Part shown: in pieces, positions 34,628 to 47,188 of the stretch
Numbering within the stretch: the first letter of the stretch is position 1
Layout: the number at the start of each line of letters is the position of its first letter
Source of the DNA: Lasiodiplodia sp. COLG20
Lineage: Eukaryota > Ascomycota > Dothideomycetes > Botryosphaeriales > Botryosphaeriaceae
Assembly (NCBI GenBank): GCA_009801085.1
Contig: VNWV01000011.1
Span: 62,001-126,000, forward strand
DNA length: 64,000 nt
Direction of reading: 5' to 3'
Notes under the pieces: model-generated
The model's database searches: none
Told to the model about the DNA's origin: nothing
Seen by the model: the letters and a program-made list of their open reading frames with translations, nothing else
Program-made: the position numbers and the translations under genes

Positions 34628-37600
34628 TCATCGAGCCGAGGATTGTTCCAGATACTACTCAAAGTATCAGTATGGTGGTGCTTATTTGAAGATAGACCAC
34701 TTACCTTCATAAGCCGCTCCATCACGTTCAATGTCTCCGTAGCAGTTCCAGCATCGAATGACTGTTTGATCACCTTGGACTTCATCTCCTGCACCGAAAT
34801 AACGTACTGTGAGGCATCATGTCAGCAGATTGGGAAGAAGATCGGGCACTGTAGAACTCACTTCTTCAATGGAGTTCTTGACAATGTAGCGTGTCGCAAC
34901 TACGTCTCTCGTTTGCCCCATACGATGCACTCTGTCCAACGCCTGTTCCTCTGCCATCGGGCTCCACTGCGGCTCCATGAGGTGAACACACGATGCTACC
35001 GTGAGATCAAGCCTGTTCAGGTATCAGATCAGTTGAATTCAGCACGGATAGGAGTGACGTAAATGAAATTACGGGGTGGGTAATGTATTGATCAGGGTAA
35101 TAATGCACTCACCCTACACCAGCACTCCCAATCGAGGCAAGCAGGATACAGCAGTCTGGATCATTCCGGAAGCGGTCCAGTGCCGTGCGTCTCTGCGAGT
35201 CTGATTTGCTGCCATCAATGCGTTCGAAGCAGAGGTTGTTGGCGAAAAGGGCTTTGCCGATTTGGTCAAGCATTTTGGTCCAGCAGGAGAAGATGACACT
35301 AGAATAGTGTTAGTGCTGTATAAGGCTCCTATTTCTGCTTCACTAAGATGATGGAAGAATAGAAGGCAAACAGGTATCTAGCGTGCAAGTTTGAAAAGGG
35401 TACCTTTTTATTGGCGGAGACGCGCCAACATTCCGTTCGGCCTCTAGGTTTTGGATGAGAGCTTTGACTTTGGAAGAAGGTTTGCACGGAATATCGACAT
35501 CCATGGCGCCGGAGGAGTACGGAAATGGCGAGAGATTACCAGGCGTTCTAATGTCAGAACACATTTTGCAGGCTATATCCACCGCACTGGTATCCTCTTG
35601 TTGTTTCTTCTCGCATCGACTGCAGAGCTGATGACCACAATCAAGGAAAAACTCGGATTTATCGAAGCTGTCACCATTATTTTTGATTGTTTTCTTGCAC
35701 AATGCACATGTCTGACTCGCATTCAAGAGCTCTTCCGCAAGTAATTTGTTGTCCATGGAGTCTTCGAACACTGCCAAAGCAGAGCGCGGGAGAAGTTCCA
35801 TACCGTGGTCGCAAAACTGTCGGAGCCGGAGGATTGTTTGAAATATGCAGGGTGTCGATTGTGCATCTGATGTCGTCGATGCCTCCAATATCACCTTGTA
35901 GCTGTTCTTGAGGATCTCGTAAAGATTTCGTTCTTCCCCGTCCAGTATGATATCGTTTGTTCGATTGTGGCGCTGTGGAAGGTGCAATGTCCCAAATACA
36001 GAATCCTTGGTACGTCGGAGGGAAGTTGCTTGAACAAGTTTTCTCAGGGTTTCAAGAGCTTTCTCTGGTTCTTTCTTCAGCGAGTTGGATATACGAGCAT
36101 TGAAGAAGGAAGGATCATGGAACGGAGCGACTCGGAGAAAGCTCAGCAGGGAGCCAAAATCCTCAACTCGGTTGAACATGGGGCTTCCAGTGAGGCACCA
36201 TCTATGCGTTGCTTGGAGCTTACGCATGCACTGATGGCGCCTAGAAGAAGCATTCCGTATTACGTGAGCTGTGTAAATGACACATCATCAGCTTGAGCAT
36301 TACTAACACCCCGGAGTATTTCATATTACCTTCGTCAAGCACAACGCGGCCCCACTCTAGCGAGACAATTCCTTTCATGTCCTTACTCGTCTGTTTGTCA
36401 CTCTTGCGGAATTCAGCAACAAGAGTGTCATAAGTCGTCAAGACGATATCGAAGCCCTTCAGAGCAGAAGTCGGCTTCCGCTTCCCTGGACCGTGATAGA
36501 TGTGGTAGGCGATTCTATTTCCATGGATGTGGCTAATCAGAGTACGTCAATAGATATGGATAAATTTGGTTGTTGAAAGTGCCTACCGTTTGATTTGCTC
36601 CTCCCATGTCAGAAGAACTGGCTGTGAAGTTAGCATAGAGTGACAGTCACAATTTATTAGGATAGACTCACGAGACATTGGGGTAACAATCAAGGTGCTA
36701 TTTCGTGGATTCGGATCATGTTGTGGGATAGCAACATGTTCAACGTTATCCAGATAGGTCGTGATCAGGGCCAGCATCGACAATGTCTTGCCCAACCCCA
36801 TATCCTTTCATTTCTTAGCTTCTGAAAGGATGATTGTGCATTGACTATGAGGCTCTTCACTTACATCTGCGAGCAATCCACCAAGGCAAAGTAGTGGTTT
36901 TTCGAGTTGGAAAGTGTCGATGACACTGTTTTTGTATCTGGTTTACATTATCAGATTTGGTCTCCAATGAGTATATTCACATCTCGTCGCACCGGAAAGA
37001 AACGTTAGGATCGTTAATCTGACTCCACACTGATCCAAATTTGGCATTCTCCGTAATACCACTTTCCTTTTCAATCATCATTGCAAGCGCCTTGAGCTGA
37101 TGTCTGTAGATTTTAGCATCAGTAATCTTAAGCTGAAAAGGATTCCACAAATGAATATCAGCGTGCTCACTCTTTCAAGGGCGTCTTCAACCTTGGACTG
37201 GGATTGACACTTCGATACGTGGCGGGGCCCTGGGCAGCGTCAAATACTTCCAGAACCTGATATTTGAAAGGGTCGTTATCCGAGAACACAATTGAAGAGA
37301 TTGCATCTGGCTCTAAGAGCTGATGGTGGGCAGTCGTAGACGTATTAGTCCCTGGACGATGAAGATACTGGGGATTGAAATAGGGAACCGGTGTGTAAAA
37401 TCCATGGGGAGGTTGAAGGTAGATGCCTGCGCCTCCTAGCACGGAACCAACATCAACAGCGTCTCGGCGCAGTCCATGGAGGACAATGCAAATGGTGCTA
37501 CTCGGAACTTCTTTCTTTGCCGCCTTTGACACGAGCAGATATGCAGCTAGCGTAACTCGAAAGCTTTGAGTTAGCTTGATCAATCCGTGTGTTTCATCTC

Positions 37601-38366
37601 CGGACAAAAACCCGCCATAAACAGAGTTATGTTCGTTTCTGATAATGATGATACTCCCATTGACCTGCAAGTTGACGTTCATACGAGATTGACCAGTATG
37701 CCCGAGCGCATCAAGACGCAGCCTGGGAGTATCGAGTTGAATCTGTGTCATTGTTACTATGCGTTGGATAGCAATATGATTGTCTTACCATGCCAAAACA
37801 TGTGTCATAAGCCGGTAAAAGATCTTCCTCCTCCGTGACAGAGGGTGTTTGGGTGCTCGGAGTATCTAGAAAACATTCGGGTCAACCCTTCAGTTCAGGA
37901 AAAGGCGCTTAATCACCGTACTGTTGGTTGTATCAAGGCCATCAGTGAAAGACACCGCAGGGCTCAGAGATGAGCCATCAAATCCTCTCTCTGAATGATC
38001 ACCACTCCAGAATATAGTCTCCACTGCTCTTTCCCTGAAATCATGTTCGGCCACCACTATTCGAGGTGCGTGGTTGGTGGATTGTGCTTCCTGAAAGTAG
38101 TGGCCGCCGGTGGTCGAGTTGAGTGGTGGCAAATAATGTCCAGTATAGAGTTCAGGCGATAAAAACGAGGACTGTTCACTGGCTCCTATTTGCTCGAGAT
38201 CTAGTTGAAGCTCCAGAGGAGTCGATATGGTGGGCTGTGGTGATGGAGTTGGCGAGCAAACTCGCTTCACCCCACCATGCTGATACTCTGCTCCGGATAG
38301 GGCAAGTTGCTCTTGGTCTTCCAGGGCAGTCCAGGGACGCTTGATACTAGATCGAGAGAAATCCAT
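34628..38366 (-). CDS. RAD5/HLTF-type SNF2-RING helicase, copy 2 (995 aa)
   Basis: Thirteen exons: 38366-37922, 37865-37789, 37742-37171, 37103-36981, 36937-36865, 36804-36672, 36617-36587, 36532-36330, 36268-35404, 35298-35113, 35012-34862, 34806-34705 and 34654-34628; all phases close. Motifs: LKEHQLKALAMMI, motif I LLADDMGLGKT (about 430), TPMSLLLTWEEQIKR, motif II VLDEAHVI (about 552), motif III LTGSPMFNR, RING CALC..CGHQLCSRC..CKMC (about 740-785), VIFSCWTKML, GSAGVGLDLT and motif VI QALDRVHRMGQ (about 925). Exons of 186 and 151 nt have the same length and content as in copy 1, and the tiny 31-nt exon corresponds to copy 1's 34-nt exon. An in-frame Met at 38600 would lengthen the N-terminus. 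The last 9-codon exon depends on donor GTAAGT at 34704 and is the least certain part. Divergent from the second NACHT gene. Confidence 0.85.
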
Positions 38367-38797
38367 AGTGCTACTCTGGGAACACCCCAAATGTGGGAGC
38401 CGAAATGTTTTCAGTCTGGAGAGACGAGGCTGGAACCCTTGGTGCGTTGAGCCTCGTTGGGGCTGTGTGCTTCTGAGGGCTGTGTCGATCGTTCCGCTCG
38501 AATACGTGGCGAGGTGGACTTGCTGCGACCGGGGTATGATTTGCTGTCGCAGACGCAGTGCGATGTAAAAGAGCTGACGTGCAGCTGGAGCTATTCCCAT
38601 TTAAGTGAGAAACGCCGCCTCAGCTGGAATCTGTGCCGATCACTTGCATACGTCCAAGCCCAATTCCGCCCCCACGTCCGCCTGCGCTTGCACAGCCCGA
38701 TGGAGCTCAAAAGTCGGGCGAACCCATAATTTTCCTGTCGCTGTTGTTTCGCAGTTCAGCATCTTATCGTTGAACCCAACAGCACGGGCAATTAACA
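38367..38797. promoter_or_regulatory. Divergent promoter region, SNF2 helicase copy 2 / NACHT copy 2
   Basis: 431 nt between the divergent starts (198 nt if the helicase begins at 38600). The same gene pair in the same head-to-head order is found at 16631-17245. I see a single CCAAT near 38660 but not the inverted pair of the first promoter. Confidence 0.5.
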
Positions 38798-41700
38798 ATG
38801 TCTTTCTCTCCTTCTGCAGAAGCATTCGAAGCTGCAAAAAAAGAATTCCTCCGCGAATCAGACCCTGCCGCAGGAATTGATCTCTCAAGTTTCACAACAA
38901 TCCACGATTTATACGATACGACGGACAAAATTCAGCAAGAGCAATCGAATTCAAAGGCACTGCGCTACCTGCAGAGGATCCAGCCATATTTGAAATGCAT
39001 CAACCATTATGCGGCGGTAATTGAGACCTTCGCGCAAACAAAACCGGAGTTCATTTCACCGATATGGGTATGGATGTGGTTCCCCATTAATTCCGTGGTT
39101 CTGGCTAACGAAATGCAAGGGGAGCATCAAAGCCATCTTGTTGGTGTGTAATAGACTCCCTTACTCTCAGGCAATTTTCTAATCCACGAGAGCAACAGAT
39201 TGCCAGCACTTACGTTAGAAGCTACGACAAGATTCTGGACGCCATGGAGCAGCTTGGTAATGCGCTACCAGATTTCGAAAAGTATACCGAAACCTTTTAC
39301 GAAAGCGACCGAATCAAACAAGTGCTTGCTCTCTTCTACAAGGACATACTAGACTTTCACTCCACAGTACTCAAGTTTTTCAAGATTAAGAGTAAGTTCA
39401 ATATCGCCTTACAAGAAACACACTTACCTAATATTTCAGGTTGGAGGCTTGTCCTTGAGTCTTTATGGCCAAAGTATTACGGAAGGTTGGAGGTCATTTT
39501 GCGCAACATTGCGAAAAGCAAAGCCATGATGGACAGCGCGGTGACCTTAATGGATATCACTGAAGCTCATCAGGCCAGGATAGATGCCTACCGAAAGTAC
39601 GAACGAGATTATGAGTTTCAGCAACGACAGGATTTTGAAGCTGCCAAGCAATCCTTGTCCCCGAATCTTTACTACAAAGAGCTAGAGAATGCGACAGAGC
39701 GCTGCTCTGTAGACTCCGGAAAGCAGATACGAAGATTGGACAAGTTCGAACTTTGGTGTGACCCAGCGAAATCTGACTCGCGGCTACTTTGGTTGCAAGG
39801 CATACCAGGAGCAGGTGAGTAAATTAGTGTACGAATGGGAAGAATGATACTTACATCTAATAGGCAAAACTTGTTTGAGCTCTTTCATCATTTCCCAACT
39901 TCGAAATGAAAACAAGCCTGTGGCATTTCTCATGCTCAGCTACCACTTACGTTCGGAAGGCTCTCTCTTGAAACTACTCCATTCCATGATATTCCAACTC
40001 GCCATCATCAACAAGGACCTTAGACCGCTCGTATCCAATGCGTACAACGATAAGCTGGATCAGTTTTCAAGCTCTGTCGAGTTCTCAATGATGTTGCTGA
40101 AAAACCTGCTCCAGCAATTGGGGCTAGCCTACGTAATTGTTGATGGTTTGGACGAAATTGCGGAGACCAACAGGCCTCGTATACTTGGGACACTCCTTGA
40201 ACTGCACGACGCACACGGCGACCTCAAACTGTTGATCAGCAGTAGAGCCGAACAGGATATTCTCAGAATGCTCGAGCAAAGAGTAGACCCTATTCGCGTG
40301 CACAATGAGAACGGAGAAAGCATCAAAGAATACGTGGCCAAAAGGTCACATTTGTGGCTATCAACCTTGCCGTTCAATCAAGACAAGAAGAATAGAATCA
40401 AAACTTTGATGGACAAGATCGCACCAAATGCACAAGGTAGCTATGCGGAACTTTATGAGTAAGCTTTTGAATGCTAATTGAAGAGCAGGGATGTTTCTGT
40501 ACGCGAGGTTAGTCTGCGGGAATCTGGAGTCTCAAGGCTCCCTGGCGAAAATTGAGAAGGAGGTGACGAATCTTCCCTCTGGTTTATACGAAGCGTCAGT
40601 ACCTGTCTATTCTATTGGCTTTGTTCTATTGGTGCTGACCTTACGTTAGGTATGATCGGGTCTTGAGACGGATAGAGGAAGATCTTCGACCCCAAGAACG
40701 AGAGCAAGCGAAGGAAATACTTGAATGGGTGAGCTGCTGTTGCAGCCCACTGTCAAACAGCGAGATACTGTTGGCATTGGAGTGCCGTGAAGGAGACCCT
40801 TCCGAGGGGTGCAGCGACTTGATCCTGAATATCTTTCAGAGATGTGGATCAATTATAGAAGAAGTGGATGGATTTGTTCACTTTGTACATTTCACTGCAC
40901 GAGAGTACGTTGAAAGCCCTCTTCACAACATAAAATCTAACGAACCTTAGGTACCTCTTCAGCCGCGAGAGCAAACGATATCTGAAAGAAGGTGAAGCAC
41001 ATGCCAGAATCGCAACTACATGCCTCCGCTATCTTGGATCAAGCTGTTTTGATCCAGATAACAACTTCGATGTGGTTAAAGAGAGGGTCTTCAACGGTGC
41101 CTACGTTCTGGAGAACTACGCTTGCTTATACTGGCTCGACCACGTCAAAAGAAGCGAAAGCGAGGCTACCGACGATCTTGCTGGTACTCTTCAAACATTC
41201 CTCACAATTCGGAGAAACCCATCTTTTTGTGGGAATCGCCCTTCGCAACCACCTTCTGTGCCTAGGCTCGAGCGCTTTCAAAAAGCACATCTAGATCTCT
41301 ATCCAGATCTCATGGCCGTGAGTGATTTTTGGCGGAGGAGAAAGAGGGAGCTTTGCTTCCAAGAAGGTAAATGAGAACCATTCGAAGAGTTAAATTAGAT
41401 CTCAAGCTGACGCATGCGCAGAACAATCACTGGTCGCGGCTGATCCTCTTACAACATCAGCCACCCAAATCCAAATTCGCACCACATTCGAACAGCTGCT
41501 TTGCTCTACCACCAATCACAAGCCCAAATACCACTGTTACGCTCTTCAGGATGTATACGGCCCAGACTCGTATCGGTGTTCCAGACCAGGATGTGCTCGC
41601 TTCCGTAGCGGATTCCAAACATGTATAGAGAGAGATCGGCATCTTCAAGTCCACGACCGGCCGTTCAAATGCAATGATAAGAACTGCGACTTTTCCGTCC

Positions 41701-42617
41701 TAGGCTTCTGGAGCAACATGCAACTTCAGAATCATTTGCACAGATCTCATCAAAAGCATGCGGAAATGACAGCAGTCGACAAAGCCGAACTCACCAGGCA
41801 TGATGAAGCAATAGACATCCTTATCGATGCGATAAAATCAGAGGACCAAGAACTTGTTCGCAATTTGGAAGAAGAAGTTCAGAAACTTAGACGTATCTGT
41901 GTGATGGCATGTCTGACAAAGCCATCGTCACCCGCGATGCTAGAATTATTGCTCAGCATACGCCCCCCCTACGTACCCCTGTATAACGAATCTGGCATCA
42001 GAGACGCTGCTCTTCAACTTGCGGATCCTGCGTACTTGAAGCTATTGTTCCAGTACGGCGTGGCACTCGGAGATACTCAAATGTTTACAGAGGCCGCTCC
42101 AACGCGTTCTCCTGAAATGTTCCGTTTCTTGACAACAATTCAATCCCTTGAGTTAACGGCGTCCCATCCTCATCGTATATATGGATTCTTCAAGAGCCTC
42201 ATTCCAAGGAAGCCGAACATCACTGTTGAAGCTGCGACTCTTGAATGTTTGGACATAATCAAGAGTGCGCTCAATAAGAGTTGTCTAAATTATTGCCTCA
42301 TTATGGTCGCTCAACGGTGCCATGCAAAATCCATAGCCATGTTCTGCATGGAGAATGGTGCAGACGTGGATGCTCACCAACCGGGACAGAGCCCCTCCTT
42401 CACCCCCCTTTGGTTTGCTGCCGGGTCTGACAAGCGAGAAGCAGCAGCGCTCATGAAGCTTTTACTTACATACGGCGCGGTTACAAATCGGAGCCTAGGT
42501 GGTACTCAACTCAGAGATCGCCCAGGTCCTCGAAATATCTCTAAGTGGTTTGGGATGAAATGGGATGATTTTGTTAAGGACTGTCAGAAAGAGGGTGCAA
42601 CCATGAAGAGGCCATAG
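38798..42617 (+). CDS. NACHT STAND protein with C2H2 fingers and ankyrin-like repeats, copy 2 (1135 aa)
   Basis: Nine exons: 38798-39067, 39120-39143, 39199-39391, 39440-39814, 39864-40436, 40489-40594, 40650-40904, 40951-41366 and 41422-42617; phases close. The DUF7708-type helical N-terminus covers residues 1-163 (ISPIWGSIKAILL; LFYKDILDFHSTVLKFF). NACHT: Walker A QGIPGAGKT at about 283-292, split by an intron between Gly and Lys, and Walker B VIVDGLDEI at about 377. Then GMFLYARLV, GLYEAYDRVLRRI, HFVHFTAREYLFS. C2H2-like fingers at about 789-849 are followed by degenerate ankyrin helices (LLLSIRPPYVPLY, FCMENGADVDAH, LLLTYGAVTN). Exons 1, 2, 3 and 6 have exactly the lengths of exons 1, 2, 3 and 5 of the copy at 12430-16630 (270, 24, 193 and 106 nt), so the two are paralogues. 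The expected role is a sensor switch; the ligand is unknown. Confidence 0.87.
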
Positions 42618-43233
42618 TTCGTGAAGTCAGAGCAGGTTGAAGTTGTGTTCTCAAGAAAGCAAAGGTTTCGTAGCGGGCGGGGTTGACAATGAATTGAATA
42701 GATTGGCTATACTGAAATCATTCATTTGATAAAAAAGAAAAAAAAAGGCTATAGCCGTCCTGTTTGCACTTTAGCATTCGATTAGTGTAAGAATGGGGGA
42801 CTGGCGATCCTCACTTTGTACAAGTTCGAGAAAATCGTCAGTGTTAATGGGCCCGAGACGTCGATTCCTAGACGGGTATCAGTTTGCCTTTCCTTTTATT
42901 TGGAGGATAGATAGAAAGAGTTCTTTTTTGTGCTTTAAACTTCTACAACGAAATAGAGTAAATAGACTAAAAGCACTACCGCTTAAATCCTATACAACTA
43001 CGTAACATGCTTATTAAGCTTGATCAAGGGCAAACAAAAAAAATTTGCTAAAGCTGGAGCAATTGAAACAGGACTACATTATATTCACACCCCGTTTGTC
43101 CGTATAAATCCTACCGTCATTGATAAAAAGAGGCAAAAATCCGAATTTTAAATCCTTCCCGTAACGGCGCCGCCAAGGGTTTGACCATTTTCAGCACTCA
43201 TTGCACGAGGACCAGTAGTAACTGCACCAATCC
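42618..43233. other. Convergent AT-rich intergenic region
   Basis: About 615 nt between two converging stop codons. From about 42700 to 43150 it is strongly AT-rich, with words such as TAAATAGACTAAAAG that recur near 60350. It may be a mutated repeat. No gene supported. Confidence 0.4.
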
Positions 43234-46200
43234 TTATCCCATAATCACCTCACCAGGCCCACCATCCACCACCGCCCTCCCAAACATCCCCGCCAACACC
43301 CCCCACTCCCCCTCCACCACAGCCCAAACCTTCTCCCACCCCTCCACCAACCTCCTCACCCTCCCCTCCGCCCCCTCCGCCAACCCCTCCACAAACCTCC
43401 CCACCTCCACCGCTCGGCCGCCGCCGCTCCCCCCACCACCACCACCACCCCCCATCATCAACCGCTCCAACCCCTCCACCCGCGGCGCATGCGCCACCAA
43501 CATCATCCCCACGCCATCCCTCCACGCACACAGCTGCTCCATCATCGCGTCCGACCACGCCGGCGTCGGCACGCGCCTCATCGCGCCGATCAAGGCGTCG
43601 GTGCGCGCGGCCATCTCGCGCAGGTCCGAACGGCGCACGGCGTACGCGTCGCGCTGGGCGGCGAGGAAAGCTGGGTCGAGCAGCTTCTGCGCGAGGAGGG
43701 CGTGGGCGTGGGACGCGGCCTCGCGGCGGGCGCGGGCGAGGGCGAGGCGCTCGGCGTGGCGGGTGTGGAAGGCGGAGAGGGTGGATTTGAGGTGGGCGAA
43801 GTAGGCTTGGATAGTGAGTGGCGCGGAAGGTGAGTTGGAGTTGTTGTTGTGTGGTGGGGGGATGAGGAGGGCGTCGGGCGCGAGGACGCTTTTGTCGAGG
43901 TGGTCGCTGTCGTCGAGGGGGGAGTATGCCGGCTTGAGCGAGTCGGCTGCGGCGAAGGCGCGGATGAGGACGGCGAGGATGCTGCGCCAGAGGATCGTGT
44001 CCGGGTCTTGGTGCGGCGGCGCGACGCCGGCGAAGATGTGGACGGCCGCGACGAGGCAGACGATGGATTGGTTCCAGTAGACGGCGGGCGGGCCCATGGG
44101 GATGTACGTCTTGCTCCAGGTGTGGGCGTCGTCGGCGGCGTAGAGCCAGCTCGTGGCCAAGCTGGTGGCTGCCTTCACTGTTCTTTCGTGCTCCGTGGCG
44201 GGGCCGTAGACGGTGATTTCTTTTCCTTCGGGGTTCAGTGTGGCAAGTGTCCACTTGTTGTCCAAATAGAATGGAATGATTATGGTACCAAAACATTGCA
44301 GAACGTAAGATGAAGGTTGTGGTGAATTACCCGTTGTGCCAGTAACGGTAGAGAGTGCGATATGCGAAGCGCTGCAAAGGTCAGAAATTGGCTGGTAGGA
44401 AGGGCGTGTGGTCTTACCTGATATAGCAAAGGGTTTGAAGGATGTAGTCGAAGATAGAGGGCGGCAAGGCTTGACAGTATTCAAGCCGCCTCAACGCTTC
44501 ATTATGCACCTCAGCATATTCCTTGGTACGTGTGGCTGCTGCCTCATCTTTCTCTGAACTTGAACCCTGGTCTTGCGCCGGGGTTGTTCGCTGCTCCGTT
44601 CCACCAGGCAATCTGGTAGGAACTGCGCCGTTTGCTATCGAGTCGCTTGACATAGTTTGGCCTGGAGTGTTAGACACTGCAGCCCTTTGGAGTTGAGGCG
44701 ACCCGCCAGTGCTTGATACTGGAGAATTCGATACAGGTGGGTTGGACATTTTATTTTCCGATGGCTCAGGGCCTGATGGCGGAGCGTTTGAAATTGCACC
44801 ATTCGGAATTGTGGCAGTCGGTACGGGAGTATTAGAACCAGAGCCGTTCGTAATAGAAGTATTCGACACCGGAGGGTGCGATGGTACACAGTTTGATACT
44901 ACACCGCTCGGCACCGTGTCGTTGGATCTGTCATCCGCGGTTATGGGGCCATTAGTTGTAACTTTGCTCGTCGCTGCAGGGCCTTTCGGTGGTGCCACAA
45001 CTTTTGGTTCCACCGCGTGTGACAGCAGGCTGTTTCCTCCAGCATTTGTTGTCGCCATGCCAGCCAGTACCAAGCCCTTGGATGTATGATGCAGTTGGGT
45101 TGGCATAGTAGCGTTAAGCAGAGAGCGAACAGCCGCAGTAGCCGAAGTGAGTGGGTGCTTCGCAGCGGACACGTCCACGCTTGGCCGCATACTAGTGCCG
45201 GTTTGAGGTTCCCCCTGTCGTTGTAATTGGGGTGTTACCTGTGGTGGCGAAGTTTGAGGTCGTTTGCTCTGCAATGAATTCCCTTGCATTGACGAACCCA
45301 GCGGTGGAGTCGATTGCAATGGTGTTGTATGCGCTAGTGCTGCCGGTGGTGGTTGAGTATGTGATGGTCTAATTTGTGATGTGATCGACTGTCCGCCTCT
45401 TGCACGTGTCGTCTCTGGCGAAGGGGGAGGTCGCGGTTGCGATGGAGTCGACTTTGGCCGTGGCGGTGCCACCATCTTTATTCGAGGCCCAGAATGGGTG
45501 CGCCCCGATCCACTAATAGAGTATGATCGAGGCCGATGCTGAGGCGGTGGTGACGTTGCTTCCACCGTTGTTTGGGACTGAGACGGAGTTTTCTGCGTCC
45601 CCACGGAGTTACCCGTCGTTCCCAGCTGAAAACTGGCCTGCGGCTTGGACTGTGCCTGCGATGGATTCGTTTGTGTCCGAGGTGGACTTGCCTGTGCCTT
45701 CGTTAAACTGGACTGTGCCCCTGATGTACTTGTCTCCGCCTTTGATGAATGCGTTTGTGGTCCGTAAGGACTTGTATATGCCTGTACAGGACCGCCAGCC
45801 GTCTCTGGTTGAGATTGAGGTTGCATAGCTTGTGATAGCTCTGTTTTCTGTGACGGTTGTGCCGCTGGTGTTTTATTACAATGAGCCTCAAGCATAGCTT
45901 CGACAGAGCTCGCACGCGGCACTGATGCCCTTTCCAAGCGTTCATCTTTGTCAATATCCAGGTTCTGAGTGGGGTTGATCTTATTCTGGCCTCTCCCATC
46001 GACCGACCCGATTCGTGTATTCACGACTACCATCGGCCGTGGTGCTGTATTCTGTTGTGAAACGGTACCATTATGCATACTGATGTCGTTCTGTGCATCA
46101 GGACTTTCTCGTGGGCTTGTTTGTAGCTCCTCGACCTTTCTTTCTGCGGGTGGCGGCCTTCCCTTTTGCTCCTGCTCAACGCTAGCCTGACTAGCTGTCC

Positions 46201-47188
46201 GCTTCCTGGAGCTAGGATAAGATTTCCCTTTCTCTGTTAGGAACATGTCCATGACCCTATCGATATCTTCTGCCACCCACGCCGCGTCATCTGCATCATT
46301 AGCATCACCACCACCAGAACCGGAATCTCGTCCCGCTTCCCCACCCTTACTATCACCACTACTGGTTCCCCTAACTCTTTCCGCTTTAACCCTCTCTAAC
46401 TCAGACCTCGCCCCACAGAATCTCAAACCTGTCGTCTGCGCCATACGCAATAACTTTGCGACAAAATCTCTCACGACCGAATGCGTTGATATTCTGTCAA
46501 GCGCCTCGTCGCCACTACTACTGCCGCCACTAACGTTCCCAAATGCGTCTTCAAGAGTACGCGTGTCAATTTCCCAGAGTTCGCAGAGTTGATTCTTGTT
46601 GCGTTCCAGGCGTGTGTTTGAAAGCTTGGAGAAAACGGCGGCTTTGGTGATGCTGTTGCGTCGGGTGGTGTTGCTGTTGCTATCATCCTCGCTGGCCTTG
46701 GCGGTGGTCATAGTCTTGGGCGAGTTGGTGTGAGATGGCGAAGATGGTGCGTGCGGGTGCGAGTGCGCTGGCGCGCTGCAGCCAGTGCTGATGCTAGTCG
46801 ACTTGGATTTGCGAGCGTTGGTGTTGTTCTTGCGGCCTTTATTGACGCCTGTTGTGGTGGAAGAATGGGCAGCAGGACTGTTTGTATTACTCTTGGTTTT
46901 GTTACGTGTTGTTGCGACGGAAGGGCTTTTGCCGCTAGATTGCAAAGGAGCGACCAGAGTCAGTGGGTGAGATTTTTCAGGGCTGAAATGCGACAGTTTT
47001 CGTTGCCTTGTAGCATACGTGGTAGATTTGCGGCCGCGAGCCGACTTTTTGGGTCGCGGCGTGGACGAGAAATTGGGGCGTGAAGAGCCGGCAGCGACGT
47101 CGACTTCAAAGGCGTCACCAAGCGGTCCGCTGGGGGCTGCCATGGCCACAACAATGTTATCTGCCTCGCTGTCGCTCATCGAGTCCAT
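43234..47188 (-). CDS. Long disordered protein with Ulp1-like (C48) C-terminal domain lacking catalytic His (1302 aa)
   Basis: Exons 47188-44418 and 44371-43234. The 46-nt intron 44372-44417 (GTAAGA, branch CTGAC, TTGCAG) keeps phase and gives TLCYISASHIALS. Residues 1-900 are low-complexity (Ser, Thr, Pro, Gln, Asn; repeats of the SNxPVSN type), probably disordered and nuclear (PKKSARGRKS). Residues about 925-1080 resemble a Ulp1/SENP-type cysteine protease fold: SYVLQCFGTIIIPFYLDNKWTLATLNP, then ITVYGPA and WNQSIVCLVAAVHIF. In active Ulp1 enzymes the residue before this Trp is His, and Asp follows in the next strand. Here they are Lys and Gly; a Cys remains. The tail is helical, rich in Ala and Arg, with poly-Gly. 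The start is Met 47188 (ACACATGG); an upstream in-frame Met at 47428 is less likely. Fold assignment is moderate. Confidence 0.7.

Noticed and set aside
43250..44296. Long Arg/Pro-rich frames opposite and in parallel with the Ulp1-like gene
   Set aside because: Shadow frames caused by high GC content of the real coding sequence.
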